From: Phenylobacterium aquaticum
GTDB taxonomy: Bacteria > Pseudomonadota > Alphaproteobacteria > Caulobacterales > Caulobacteraceae
Assembly: GCF_022695515.1 (NCBI RefSeq)
Contig: NZ_JALDPT010000031.1
Coordinates: 1-64,000, forward strand
Reading direction: 5' to 3'
Length of the DNA: 64,000 nucleotides
Shown: one piece after another, positions 56,163-64,000 of the stretch
Numbering within the stretch: the first letter of the stretch is position 1
Layout: each line of letters opens with the position of its first letter
The notes under the pieces: generated by a model
What the model was told of the DNA's origin: nothing
Databases searched by the model: none
What the model saw: the letters and a program-made list of their open reading frames with translations, nothing else
Made by a program: the position numbers and the translations under genes

Positions 56163-56504
56163 GGTCGTTTCTCACTCTCTCGACGAGACCGGCGAAGGGC
56201 CAGACCGTCTTTCCCGGAGGCGTTTCCTGACGCCATCTATGCAGGATACGCGCCTTGGGTTGTCTAATCCTTGACATTCCCTGATCCGAGCCAGGATCAC
56301 AAGCCTTTGGCCGGCGTCGGTGACAAATGGCGACAGGGCGCCCGATGGCGGGCATGTCCGAATCCCTAGATGGGTGTGCATCGAAACGGCACAAGACCAG
56401 GGCAGGATCAGCGCCCGCGACGCGACGCCTCATCCCCGGAGGCTGACGCGCCAGGGGCGAGTCCGGTTGACGCGCGCGCGGTCATCCGCGCGCAAAGGGG
56501 GAAC
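56163..56504. other. Divergent promoter region between clpX and the HAD gene
   Basis: A 342-base spacer that should contain both promoters. A TTGACA at 56272-56277 on the plus strand is a possible -35 element, but no good -10 follows at the right distance. An open frame continues upstream of the HAD start, yet it is low-complexity and Arg/Pro-rich, with no ribosome binding site. Nothing else is assignable. Confidence 0.5.
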
Positions 56505-57173
56505 ATGAGACGCAAGAACAACCTCAGGGGCGCCGGAAGCGGAATGTCCGACTTCCTGGACGACCAGATCGAGGACGCCGGGGTCGTGGCCTTCGACTTC
56601 GACGGCACCATCACGGTGCGCGACAGCTTTACGACCTTCCTCAAGTGGCGCGCGGGTCCGCAGCGCTACGCCGCCGGCATGATGCGTCTGGCGCCGGCCG
56701 GCCTCGCCTATCTGGGTCACCGCAACCGCGGGCGGATCAAGGCCGCGGCGACGCGGGAGTTCCTGGCGGGCGTCAGCCGCGAACAGCTGGAGGACGAGGC
56801 CAAGACCTTCGCCGAGCACCAGGCCCCGCGCCTGCTGCGCGGCGACGCGCTTTCGACCTGGAAGCGCTGGCGGACCCGTCGCGCCAAGCTGGTGATCGTC
56901 ACCGCCTCGCCGGACATCATCGTGGCCCCCTTCGCCCGCGGCCTGGGCGCCGACGCCCTGATCGCCACCGAACTCCAGTTCGACGCCAATGACCGGGCCA
57001 CCGGCGGTTTCGCCACCCCCAACTGCCGCGGCCAGGAGAAGGTGCGCCGTCTGCGCGCCATGTTCGGCGACGACCTGCAGCTGAAGGCCGCCTATGGCGA
57101 CACCAGCGGCGACAAGGACATGCTGAAGATCGCCGACCACCGCGGCTACCGCGTGTTCAAGGCGAGGCCCTGA
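56505..57173 (+). CDS. HAD-IB family phosphatase
   Basis: A 222-residue hydrolase with the full haloacid-dehalogenase set: motif I AFDFDGTITVRDS near 29-41 (nucleophile Asp31, acid/base Asp33), motif II IVTASP, and motif III/IV YGDTSGDKDML. The helical cap between motifs I and II fits subfamily IB (SerB-like, often phosphoserine or phospholipid-linked). The ATG at 56505 has a strong AGGGGG ribosome binding site; an ATG 13 codons later is possible. First of three tightly packed rightward genes. Confidence 0.85.
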   Translation: MRRKNNLRGAGSGMSDFLDDQIEDAGVVAFDFDGTITVRDSFTTFLKWRAGPQRYAAGMMRLAPAGLAYLGHRNRGRIKAAATREFLAGVSREQLEDEAKTFAEHQAPRLLRGDALSTWKRWRTRRAKLVIVTASPDIIVAPFARGLGADALIATELQFDANDRATGGFATPNCRGQEKVRRLRAMFGDDLQLKAAYGDTSGDKDMLKIADHRGYRVFKARP

Positions 57174-57177
57174 GGCC

Positions 57178-57576
57178 ATGGCGCGGATGCGGTTTCGGGT
57201 TGAGAAGCTGATCCGCGACAAATTGCCCGCGATCATGCGCGACCAGGGCCTGGCCGTGTTCGACCGCCGGCTCGATGACGCAGCCTTCGACCGCGCCCTG
57301 CGCGCCAAGCTCCTGGAGGAGGCCGCCGAGGCGGTCGAGGCGGTGGGGGCGGAGGACCTGGCCGGCGAGCTGGCCGACCTCAGCGAGGTGATCCTGGCGC
57401 TCGCCCAGCTGCACGGCCTGGGCGCGGCCGAGATCGAGGCCCGGCGGATCGCCAAGCGGGCCGAGCGCGGCGGCTTCGACGACCGGGTCTATAACGCCGC
57501 GGTCGAGGCGGAAGACGGACTGCCGGCCGCCGACTATTATCTGGCCCGCCCCGACCAATATCCTCGCGAGCCATGA
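57178..57576 (+). CDS. MazG/PRA-PH-like nucleotide pyrophosphohydrolase
   Basis: A 132-residue protein with the all-alpha NTP pyrophosphatase pattern: KLIRDKLPAIM near the N-terminus, then the metal-binding helix LLEEAAEAVEA followed by ELADLSEVILALAQL. These carry the ExxE and ExxD acidic pairs. Related proteins are annotated as phosphoribosyl-ATP pyrophosphohydrolase-like house-cleaning enzymes. It starts four bases after the HAD gene and overlaps the next gene by four bases. Confidence 0.8.
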   Translation: MARMRFRVEKLIRDKLPAIMRDQGLAVFDRRLDDAAFDRALRAKLLEEAAEAVEAVGAEDLAGELADLSEVILALAQLHGLGAAEIEARRIAKRAERGGFDDRVYNAAVEAEDGLPAADYYLARPDQYPREP

Positions 57577-57827
57577 AGCACGCCGGCGCCGCCACCCTGG
57601 ACCAGCTGGAGCCCCTGATCGCGGCGCTGCGCGCCCTGCCCGGCCTGATCGAGAAATCCCGCGGCGTCTTCTATCGCAAGTCCAAGGCCTTCCTGCATTT
57701 CCACGAGGACCCGAAGGGGCTGTTCGCCGATCTGCGGACCGGCGACGACTTCGAACGCTTCGACGTCACCGAAGAGGCCGGACGCCAGGCGCTGATCGCG
57801 GCCACCCGGGCGGTGCTCGGCGGTTAG
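57573..57827 (+). CDS. Conserved small protein of unknown function
   Basis: An 84-residue soluble protein. It has SRGVFYRKSKAFLHFHEDPK and then GLFADLRTGDDFERFDVTEEA, a pattern I associate with conserved hypothetical proteins but cannot name. There are no membrane segments or Cys. It overlaps the MazG-like gene by four bases and ends eight bases before a two-way terminator, so it is the last gene of this unit. Confidence 0.75.
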   Translation: MKHAGAATLDQLEPLIAALRALPGLIEKSRGVFYRKSKAFLHFHEDPKGLFADLRTGDDFERFDVTEEAGRQALIAATRAVLGG

Positions 57828-57834
57828 AAGCGCA

Positions 57835-57866
57835 AAAGGCGCCCGCCGTCGCCGGCGAGCGCCTTT
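57835..57866. terminator. Bidirectional terminator between the HAD unit and clpP
   Basis: AAAGGCGC at 57835-57842 pairs with GCGCCTTT at 57859-57866, with further GCCGGC pairing in the middle. It is flanked by an A run on the left and T on the right, so it can serve both the rightward unit (stop 57827) and the leftward clpP (stop 57903). Confidence 0.75.
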
Positions 57867-57902
57867 CTGATCTCAGACCGTGGGCCCGAAGGCCCAAGGC
57901 GC

Positions 57903-58517
57903 CTAGTCCTCGGCGCGCTTCTCGATCACCTGGTCGACGAGGCCCCACTCTTTGGCTTCCTCGGCGGTCATGAAGGTGTCGCGGTCCAGCTTGTCCTCGA
58001 CCTCCTCGAAGGTCCGGCCGGTGTGCTTGGCGTAGATCTCGTTCAGGCGGCGCTTGGTCTTGATGATGTCCTCGGCGTGGCGCTCGATGTCCGAGGCCTT
58101 GCCCGAATAGCCGCCCGACGGCTGGTGGACCATGATGCGGGCGTTGGGCAGGGCGATGCGCTGGCCGGCCTCGCCCGCCATCAGCAGGAACGAGCCCATG
58201 GAGGCCGCCATGCCCATGCACAGGGTCACGATCGGGCACTTCACGTACTGCATGGTGTCGTAGATCGCCAGACCGGACGTCACCACCCCGCCGGGGGAGT
58301 TGATGTACATCTGGATTTCCTTCTTCGGGTTCTCCGCTTCCAGGTACAGCAGCTGGGCGCAGATCAGCGCCGACATGCCGTCCTCGACGGGACCGTTCAG
58401 GAAGATCACGCGCTCCTTCAGGAGGCGGGAGAAAATATCAAAGGCGCGCTCGCCGCGGCTGGTCTGCTCGACCACCATGGGCACGAGATTCAGCGCGGTC
58501 GTTTGCGGGTCACGCAT
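57903..58517 (-). CDS. clpP: ATP-dependent Clp protease proteolytic subunit
   Basis: Serine protease of 204 residues that forms the double heptameric chamber used by ClpX and ClpA. The catalytic triad is Ser106 (GMAASMGSF), His131 (MVHQPSGG) and Asp180. The start at 58517 (MRDPQTTALNLVPMVVEQTS) is used; the longer frame adds 29 unconserved residues. It has its own promoter region, because a terminator separates it from tig. Confidence 0.97.
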   Translation of the reverse strand: MRDPQTTALNLVPMVVEQTSRGERAFDIFSRLLKERVIFLNGPVEDGMSALICAQLLYLEAENPKKEIQMYINSPGGVVTSGLAIYDTMQYVKCPIVTLCMGMAASMGSFLLMAGEAGQRIALPNARIMVHQPSGGYSGKASDIERHAEDIIKTKRRLNEIYAKHTGRTFEEVEDKLDRDTFMTAEEAKEWGLVDQVIEKRAED

Positions 58518-58626
58518 GGGGAGGAAGCCCTTCTCGATGGGGCGACCCGGAAAGGGAGTCGCTTTTGTCCCTTCCGATATCGCGTGCGGAGGGGTCGGTT
58601 GCAAGGTGACCCAGAGTTCTAAAGAA

Positions 58627-58652
58627 AATCCCTCCCCGCGAGGGGAGGGATT
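58627..58652 (-). terminator. Rho-independent terminator of tig
   Basis: Perfect 11-base stem, AATCCCTCCCC at 58627-58637 with GGGGAGGGATT at 58642-58652, and a GCGA loop. On the minus strand it is followed by TTCTTTAG. It lies 33 bases after the tig stop. Confidence 0.85.
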
Positions 58653-58685
58653 GATGGAATTCAGCGCCGGTCAGGGCGGTGAGGA

Positions 58686-60044
58686 TCAGGCCGAGTAGCC
58701 TTCCGGCATGTCGTCTTCCTTGAGGAGCTCTTCCTTGGAGACCTTCTCGTCGGCGACGGTGGCCTGACCGAGGATCAGGTCGACCACCTTGTCCTCGAAG
58801 ATCGGGGCGCGCAGCTGGGCCTGGGCCTGGGGGTTCTGGCGGAAGAAGTCGAAGATCTGCTGGGCCTGCGGGCCATAGCGCATGGCCTCGGCGCGCATGG
58901 CTTCGGCCAGCTCCTGGTCGGTGACCTGGACGTTGTTGGCGCGGCCGATTTCGGCCAGCACCAGGCCCAGGCGCACGCGGCGCTCGGCGATCTTGCGGTA
59001 TTCGGACTGCAGGGTCTCGTCGGACTTGTCGGCGTCCTCGGGCGGCAGGCCGCCGCGTTCCTTGTCCTGCTGGACCTGGCTCCAGATCTGGCCGAACTCG
59101 GCCTCGACCATCTTGGGCGGCAGCGGGAACTCGTGCTTCTCGTCGAGCACGTCGAGCAGGGCGCGCTTCAGCTTGAAGCGCGAGGCGCCGGCGTACTGGC
59201 CTTCCAGATTGGTCTTCAGGAGTTCCTTGAGCTTGTCGAGGCTCTCAAGGCCCAGGCGTTCGGCCAGCGCATCGTCGATCTTGGATTCGACCGGCGCCTT
59301 CACTTCCTTGACGGTGACCGCGAATTCGGCGGCCTTACCGGCCAGCTCGGCGGCCTGGTACTGCTCGGGGAAGGTCACCTTCACCACGACTTCGTCGCCC
59401 GGCTTGGCGCCGACCAGCTGCTCTTCGAAGCCCGGAATGAATTGGCCCGAGCCCAGGGTCAGCTCGGCGTCGGTGGCCGCGCCGCCGTCGAAGGCCACGT
59501 CGTCGACGGTGCCGAGGAAGTCGATGACCAGGAGGTCGCCGTCCTTGGCCTTCAGAGACTTGCCCTTGCGGGGCTCATAGGTGCGGTTCTGCTTGGCCAG
59601 CTCGGTGACGGCCTCTTCGACTTCGGCGTCGGTGGGCTCATAGACCGGGCGGGTCAGGGAAATGGTGGTCAGATCGGCCGGTTCGAACTCCGGCATGATC
59701 TCGATGGCGATCTCATAGGAGAGGTCGGCCTTGCCGTCGACGACGGCCTGCATGTCGCCTTCCGGCTTCAGATCCGGGTCGCCGGCGGGACGGATCTTGT
59801 TGTCCTCGAGCACCTTCTGGGTGGTCTCGTTGATCGCCGCCTCGACGACTTCGCTCATCAGCGCCTTGCCGAACATGCGCTTCACATGCGCCGGAGGCAC
59901 CTTGCCGGGACGGAATCCCTTGATGTTGAGGGTGGGCGTGATCTCGGCGATCCGCGCCTCCAGACGTTCGGTCAGGTCCGCGACGGGGACGGTCACGCCA
60001 TAGACGCGGCTGAGGCCTTCGCCAGACTTTTCAACGATCTGCAT
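58686..60044 (-). CDS. tig: Trigger factor
   Basis: Ribosome-bound chaperone and peptidyl-prolyl isomerase, 452 residues. The N-terminal ribosome-binding loop contains GFRPGKVPPAHVKRMFGKAL. The FKBP-type domain lies near residues 150-240 (LLVIDFLGTVDDVAFDGGAA), and the C-terminal helical arms follow. The start MQIVEKSGEGLSRVY at 60044 is chosen over an ATG two codons earlier. It heads the tig-clpP-clpX neighbourhood. Confidence 0.96.
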   Translation of the reverse strand: MQIVEKSGEGLSRVYGVTVPVADLTERLEARIAEITPTLNIKGFRPGKVPPAHVKRMFGKALMSEVVEAAINETTQKVLEDNKIRPAGDPDLKPEGDMQAVVDGKADLSYEIAIEIMPEFEPADLTTISLTRPVYEPTDAEVEEAVTELAKQNRTYEPRKGKSLKAKDGDLLVIDFLGTVDDVAFDGGAATDAELTLGSGQFIPGFEEQLVGAKPGDEVVVKVTFPEQYQAAELAGKAAEFAVTVKEVKAPVESKIDDALAERLGLESLDKLKELLKTNLEGQYAGASRFKLKRALLDVLDEKHEFPLPPKMVEAEFGQIWSQVQQDKERGGLPPEDADKSDETLQSEYRKIAERRVRLGLVLAEIGRANNVQVTDQELAEAMRAEAMRYGPQAQQIFDFFRQNPQAQAQLRAPIFEDKVVDLILGQATVADEKVSKEELLKEDDMPEGYSA

Positions 60045-60245
60045 CGACATTCTTGGATTTCTCGGACGCGGCGACAAAGCACCGTCTCGACGTCCGCCCT
60101 CGGCTTGAAAAGGTGAGCGCCGCCAGGGGCCTGGCGGCGAGCGGGCGCCCTTATGTCACGCGCCCCGCGCCGGGCCAAGCCCTAAGCGCGCCTCTGATCA
60201 CAGCCGAGCGGAGGGGCCCGCGCGGGGGCCCCTTGTCGCCGGGAC

Positions 60246-60488
60246 CTACCAGCGGCGCATTTCGGTGTGGCAGACCCGGACACGGTGGTGATGACGCCAT
60301 TCGGTGCGGCACACGCGGACCGGATGGACCCGGCGCTCATGGCGACGCTCATAGCGGTCTTCATGGCGGTCGCGATGGTCGTCGTGGCCGTAGCCGGGGC
60401 CGCCATAGGGCTGGGCCGACGCGGGGACGGAGACGGCCAGGGAGCCGACAGCCAGGGCGCCGGCCAGGGCGAGGGTGATGATCTTCAT
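60246..60488 (-). CDS. Small secreted His/Arg-rich protein
   Basis: An 80-residue protein with a signal peptide (MKIITLALAGALAVGSLAVS, cleavage after SAQ or nearby). The mature part is very rich in His, Arg and Asp (HDDHRDRHEDRYERRHERR) and has two Cys in a repeated VRVC-x-TE pattern. The ATG at 60488 follows a GAGGTG ribosome binding site; an upstream GTG is possible. The composition suggests metal or acidic-polymer binding in the periplasm, but this is inference. No family recognised. Confidence 0.7.
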   Translation of the reverse strand: MKIITLALAGALAVGSLAVSVPASAQPYGGPGYGHDDHRDRHEDRYERRHERRVHPVRVCRTEWRHHHRVRVCHTEMRRW

Positions 60489-60630
60489 GTGGAACACCTC
60501 TGAGTGGGAGGGCTCCCCCAGCCAGACCGCCTTTGCGGTCGAGCCGGCTGAACCCGTTCAACGAACGTGCTCAGATAAGCCCCTGCCACATGAACGGCGC
60601 CTGACGGAATTCGTTCAGTCCCGGTCAGGT

Positions 60631-60715
60631 TGGTGCGGGCGAGAGGACTCGAACCTCCACGCCTTGCGGCGCTGGAACCTAAATCCAGTGCGTCTACCAA
60701 TTCCGCCACGCCCGC
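60631..60715 (-). tRNA. tRNA-Leu (TAG)
   Basis: Minus-strand class II tRNA. Acceptor GCGGGCG/CGCCCGC; D arm GTGGCGGAATTGGTAGACGC. The anticodon stem CTGGA/TCCAG encloses TTTAGGT, anticodon TAG. A long variable arm, CGCCGCAAGGCG, is followed by T loop TTCGAGT. Discriminator A is at 60634, and CCA is encoded at 60633-60631. Confidence 0.97.
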
Positions 60716-60774
60716 ACTCTGGGACTGCGCTTAAGGGGCCGTGACCCGAAGCGCAACTCTCCTCTCCCCGGCCC

Positions 60775-61392
60775 TCACCGCCCCACGAGCTCGAACACCA
60801 GCGGGGTCAGAGACAGCACCAGCAGGGCGGCCATCGAGATGTTGAAGGCCCGCAGGATCGCCGGCCGGTCGAGGAACCTGCGCAGGCCGACGCCGAAGCC
60901 GGTCCAGATGGCGATGCAGGGCGCATTGATGGCGAAGAACACCAGCGAGACCAGGATCACATTGGCCCGGTAGTGATCGGCCGGGGCGTAGGTGGTCACC
61001 GCGCCCACCGCCATGGCCCAGGCCTTGGGATTGACCAGCTGGAAGCTGGCGGCCTGGGCGAAGGTCTGGGGGCGGCTGGCCCCCTGCCCCACCCCCACGC
61101 CCTTGGCGTTGGCGATCTTCCAGGCGAGCCACAGCATGTAGCCGCCGCCGGCCAGGGCCAGCACCTTGTGCAGGGCCGGAAACGCCCGGAACACCCCGCC
61201 CAGCCCCAGGCCCACGGCGGCGATCATGGCGCAGAAGCCCACGGCCACCCCGGCCATGTGGGCGGCGCTGGCCCGGAAGCCGAAATTGGCCCCCGAGGCG
61301 ATCAGCATGGTGTTGTTCGGGCCCGGCGTGATCGAGGACACGAAGGCGAACAACGAAAGCGCCATAAGCAGATCTGGCGTGAGCGACGGCAT
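60775..61392 (-). CDS. LysE family amino-acid exporter
   Basis: A 205-residue inner-membrane transporter with six hydrophobic segments. It has the LysE/RhtB signature SITPGPNNTMLIASGANFGF near 18-37 and SFQLVNPKAWAMAVGAVTTY near 115-135. Such proteins export basic or neutral amino acids; the substrate cannot be set. The ATG at 61392 follows an AAAGGACC ribosome binding site. An intrinsic terminator sits in its 5' leader, which suggests attenuation. Confidence 0.88.
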   Translation of the reverse strand: MPSLTPDLLMALSLFAFVSSITPGPNNTMLIASGANFGFRASAAHMAGVAVGFCAMIAAVGLGLGGVFRAFPALHKVLALAGGGYMLWLAWKIANAKGVGVGQGASRPQTFAQAASFQLVNPKAWAMAVGAVTTYAPADHYRANVILVSLVFFAINAPCIAIWTGFGVGLRRFLDRPAILRAFNISMAALLVLSLTPLVFELVGR

Positions 61393-61449
61393 GGCGGAGG
61401 TCCTTTTACAGGGTCCGGCGATCATCAGGAGCCGCGTGGCGAAAACGCG

Positions 61450-61479
61450 AAAACCCCTTCCGTCGCCGGAAGGGGTTTT
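61450..61479 (-). terminator. Intrinsic terminator in the lysE leader (possible attenuator)
   Basis: Perfect 13-base stem, AAAACCCCTTCCG at 61450-61462 with CGGAAGGGGTTTT at 61467-61479, and a TCGC loop. It lies 58 bases before the lysE start. A second copy of CGGAAGGG upstream (minus strand 61530-61523) could pair with the first arm and disrupt it. It may instead simply end the nnr transcript 200 bases upstream. Confidence 0.7.
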
Positions 61480-61509
61480 TGGCGAAGACCGATTGGTCCG
61501 TCTCGAACC

Positions 61510-61572
61510 TTAAGTCGCCGATCCCTTCCGCGCAGCCGCGATTGCCCGCCAGGCGATTACCTGGCGGCACAT
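61510..61572 (-). CDS. Possible 20-residue leader peptide before lysE
   Basis: A short open frame, MCRQVIAWRAIAAARKGSAT, on the lysE strand. It covers a hairpin (CCGCCAGG at 61546-61553 with CCTGGCGG at 61560-61567) and the CGGAAGGG element that could compete with the downstream terminator. Hairpin, short frame, antiterminator and terminator in this order resemble a ribosome-mediated attenuator. No strong ribosome binding site is seen, so coding is uncertain. Confidence 0.25.
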   Translation of the reverse strand: MCRQVIAWRAIAAARKGSAT

Positions 61573-61678
61573 AGCTTGAGCGGCGGCGGCGAAAGAGATC
61601 ACGTATCGAGGTCCTTTGACGGATCAGCGCCTAGCATGGGTGGTCCGGCTTGACCACAGGCCGGCCGGGCGGCGGCGG

Positions 61679-63136
61679 TCAGCCGTGCCGAGCTGCATAA
61701 AGACGACGCAGAATCGTCGGCGCCAGGCCCGGAAGATCCTCAGCGATCAGGCCCGGGCCGTGCAGGTCGGCGGCTTCCGAATGGATCCAGGTCGCCGCAC
61801 AGGCGGCCTCGAAGCTTTCCATGCCCTGGGCGATCAGGGCGGCGACGAAGCCCGCCAGCACGTCGCCCGATCCGGCCGTGGCCAGCCAGGGCGATCCGTT
61901 GGAGCAGACCGCGGCGCGGCCGTCAGGGTGGGCGACCACGGTGTCGGCGCCCTTCAAGAGGACCACGGCGTCAGCCTTCTGGGCTGCGCGGCGGGCGGCG
62001 GTCAGGCGCTCGGGCGAGGCCTTGAGCAGGCCTGGGAACAGCCGTTCGAATTCGCCCGGATGGGGGGTGAGCACGTCATCCACGTCCAGCACCGAGAACA
62101 GCTCCTCGGGATCGTCGCGGAAGACGGTGATGGCGTCGGCGTCGATGACCAGGGCCGCGCCGGTGCGGGCCAGAGCCAGAACGTTCAGCAGGGTCGATTC
62201 GCTCACGCCCGCGGCCGGACCGATCACCGCGGCGTCGACTTCGGCGGCCAGCTGCTCCAGCTCCATCTCGGTCTCGAAGGGCTTCAGCATCACCGCCTCG
62301 AGGTGGGCGGCATTTACGGCCAGGGCCTCGGGCGGCGACAGCAGGGTGACGAGCCCCGCCCCCATCCGCAGGCCCGCCCGCGCCGACAGACGCGCCGCCC
62401 CGGTGTTCCAGGCCTCGCCGCTGATCACCACCATGCGGCCGCGCGCATGCTTGTGCGACTGGGCTGAGGGCCAGGGGAAATGATCCAGCCAGGCGTCCGG
62501 CGTGTTCTCGATCAGGCCGCTTCCCGTGGCGGTGAGGCCGATATCGGCGACCACCACCTCGCCGCAGCGGGACTGTCCCGGCTCCAGTACATGGGCCGGC
62601 TTCTTGGCGTGGAAGGTGACGGTCAGGCCGGCCCAGAAGGCCGCGTCGCCCAGCGGACGTCCGGTGTCACCGGCCAGGCCGCTGGGGATGTCGATGGCGA
62701 TGATCTGGTCGGCGCGGGCCTCCGAGACGCGGGCCAGGCGCGCCGCCTCCCCGTCCAGCGGCCGGCTCAGCCCCACCCCGAACAGGGCGTCGACGAACAG
62801 TTCCGCGTGCCGCGGCCCTTGCCCCAGATCATGGGTCTCGCCGGTCCACTCGGCCGCCGCGGCCCTGGCGTCAGCGGTGGCGGGGGGATCGGTGCGCTCG
62901 ACCCAGACCGGCCAGCCGCGCTCGGCCAGCCAGCGGGCGCAAACATAGCCGTCGCCGCCATTATTGCCGGGACCGCAGAGCACGGCGATCGGCCGGGGCG
63001 TGAACCGGTCGCAGATCGCGTCGGCCACCGCCAGGCCGGCGCGGGCCATCAGCTCCACACCCGGCGCGCCCGCCGCGATGGCGGCTTGGTCGGCGGCGGT
63101 CATTTCAGAGACGGTCAGGATGGGCCGGGCGGACAC
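61679..63136 (-). CDS. nnr: Bifunctional NAD(P)H-hydrate epimerase/dehydratase
   Basis: A 485-residue fusion that repairs damaged NAD(P)H hydrates. The N-terminal YjeF epimerase domain has VLCGPGNNGGDGYVCARWL at 52-70. The C-terminal ADP-dependent dehydratase (ribokinase-like) domain has VLTPHPGEFERLF and WLATAGSGDVLAGFVAALI. Both active sites look intact. The start codon is GTG at 63136. It lies 35 bases after the histidine phosphatase gene. Confidence 0.94.
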   Translation of the reverse strand: MSARPILTVSEMTAADQAAIAAGAPGVELMARAGLAVADAICDRFTPRPIAVLCGPGNNGGDGYVCARWLAERGWPVWVERTDPPATADARAAAAEWTGETHDLGQGPRHAELFVDALFGVGLSRPLDGEAARLARVSEARADQIIAIDIPSGLAGDTGRPLGDAAFWAGLTVTFHAKKPAHVLEPGQSRCGEVVVADIGLTATGSGLIENTPDAWLDHFPWPSAQSHKHARGRMVVISGEAWNTGAARLSARAGLRMGAGLVTLLSPPEALAVNAAHLEAVMLKPFETEMELEQLAAEVDAAVIGPAAGVSESTLLNVLALARTGAALVIDADAITVFRDDPEELFSVLDVDDVLTPHPGEFERLFPGLLKASPERLTAARRAAQKADAVVLLKGADTVVAHPDGRAAVCSNGSPWLATAGSGDVLAGFVAALIAQGMESFEAACAATWIHSEAADLHGPGLIAEDLPGLAPTILRRLYAARHG

Positions 63137-63171
63137 GAAAGCTCCAAGCGCAGGAGAAAGACGGGGCGGAC

Positions 63172-63741
63172 CTAGAGAACGCTCGTCTGAGCTTCCGGAC
63201 CGCGGGCCACCAGGGTCAGGGCGGACCCGTCGCTGTCGAGCACGCTGATCGAGGTGTGGTCCGGCCGGAACACCAGGACGCGCGGATCGTCCGCCAGCAG
63301 GGACATGACCGCATTGATGGCCACATAGTGACTGAAGACGGCGGTCCCGGCCCGCGCGGTCAGGGCCTGGACGACCGCGCGACGCCAGGCGTCATAGTCG
63401 AGATCACCCTTCACATTGCGCCACTCGCCCTGGAACACCTCGCGCAGCCAGGCCGGCCGTTCCTCGGCCGAGAGACCGGCCGGCGTCGGGATCTCGCCCA
63501 CGGACGGGTCGATCTCGATCTCGACGCCCAGGGCCTGGGCGGTCGGCATGGCGGTCTCGCGGCAGCGGCGCAGGGGCGAACTGACCACCCGGGTCGGCCG
63601 CTCGTCCTCGGGCAGGGAGAGCAGATGGTCGCGGGCGGCCTCCGCCTGGGCGCGGCCGGTTTCGTCCAGGCCCGGATCATCGTCGGCCTCGCCCCAGACG
63701 GCGGCGGGCTTGCCATGGCGGATCAGGTAAAGACGCGACAT
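63172..63741 (-). CDS. Histidine phosphatase family protein
   Basis: A 189-residue phosphoglycerate-mutase-like phosphatase. The catalytic LIRHGKP is at 6-12 (phospho-acceptor His9), followed by SSPLRRCRETA and the second His in VFSHYVAINAVM. The substrate may be phosphosugar, phosphoprotein or nucleotide; sequence alone does not tell. The ATG at 63741 gives the family-typical N-terminus MSRLYLIRHG, and the longer frame is rejected. The 259 bases beyond it to the window end show no supported feature. Confidence 0.9.
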   Translation of the reverse strand: MSRLYLIRHGKPAAVWGEADDDPGLDETGRAQAEAARDHLLSLPEDERPTRVVSSPLRRCRETAMPTAQALGVEIEIDPSVGEIPTPAGLSAEERPAWLREVFQGEWRNVKGDLDYDAWRRAVVQALTARAGTAVFSHYVAINAVMSLLADDPRVLVFRPDHTSISVLDSDGSALTLVARGPEAQTSVL

Positions 63742-64000
63742 TGGAATGGTCCAGACAGCGGATTGAAAGCCTGCGGACCATTCCCCGATGCGCCCCTGAG
63801 GTCCACCCTCAAAACCGCCCGGGGCCGATGGCCGGGGTCGACCGTCACAATGCCGCCGTCGTTTGGACTTTCCATGACACCGGTCACATCGCCGCATGGA
63901 CCGGTCCGCTGCAAACTTCAGCATCGGGACGTAACAGTGACACGCCGCGACTAAGGCCGGAAATGCGGTTTTAGCTCCGCGGAGGGGCCATCCGGGCCGT

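Noticed and set aside
56272..56300. TTGACA as a promoter for the HAD gene
   Set aside because: No acceptable -10 element follows at 16-18 bases, and it lies over 200 bases from the start codon.

Overview
The window is a high-GC, gene-dense chromosomal segment of an alphaproteobacterium. Gene content and order point to the Caulobacteraceae (Caulobacter/Phenylobacterium group). Support comes from the ordered run comEC-gltX-gltA-lpxB-lpxI-lpxA-fabZ-lpxD-skp-bamA-mmpA-dxr-cdsA-uppS-frr-pyrH-tsf-rpsB, from dnaE with a SidA-like 29-residue gene beside it, from a 14-gene nuo operon followed by birA-coaX-rnj, and from the HU-lon-clpX-clpP-tig block. Genus assignment is inference from remembered synteny; no search was run. 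There is no prophage, insertion sequence, CRISPR array or defence island: this is core genome with two small catabolic patches.

Layout. 1-3013: start of comEC (leftward), then gltX and gltA (rightward). 3023-17836: leftward envelope and translation supercluster covering lipid A, outer-membrane assembly, isoprenoid and phospholipid synthesis, ribosome recycling, UMP kinase, EF-Ts and S2. 18052-22132: a small secreted protein, dnaE, and the SidA-like gene with a canonical direct-repeat LexA box. 22133-27092: AraC regulator divergent from a CYP153-type P450, a DUF4337 membrane protein, and lolD/lolC. 27490-46510: leftward nuoA-N operon carrying two passengers (an NTF2-like protein and a tiny lipoprotein) and running on into birA, coaX, rnj, a methylmalonyl-CoA epimerase and a DUF1467 protein. 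46746-51658: tRNA-Asp, a Baeyer-Villiger-type monooxygenase, a second CYP153-type P450, an aldo/keto reductase and tRNA-Val. 51754-60044: HU, lon, clpX, clpP and tig, with a short rightward three-gene unit between clpX and clpP. 60246-64000: a His/Arg-rich secreted protein, tRNA-Leu, a LysE-type exporter with an attenuator-like leader, NAD(P)H-hydrate repair, and a histidine phosphatase.

The genes serve envelope biogenesis, respiration and proteostasis. The CYP153/AraC and BVMO/CYP153 patches suggest oxidation of alkanes or other hydrophobic substrates.

One caveat governs the annotation. At least six core genes (gltA, lpxB, lpxA, tsf, coaX, nuoL, nuoF) are interrupted by one-base indels, mostly in short G/C runs, while the protein resumes at once in another frame. 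Most of these genes are normally essential, so I treat the lesions as likely sequence errors and give the full gene span. The most notable findings are the LexA-controlled SidA-like microprotein next to dnaE and the attenuator-like leader before lysE.
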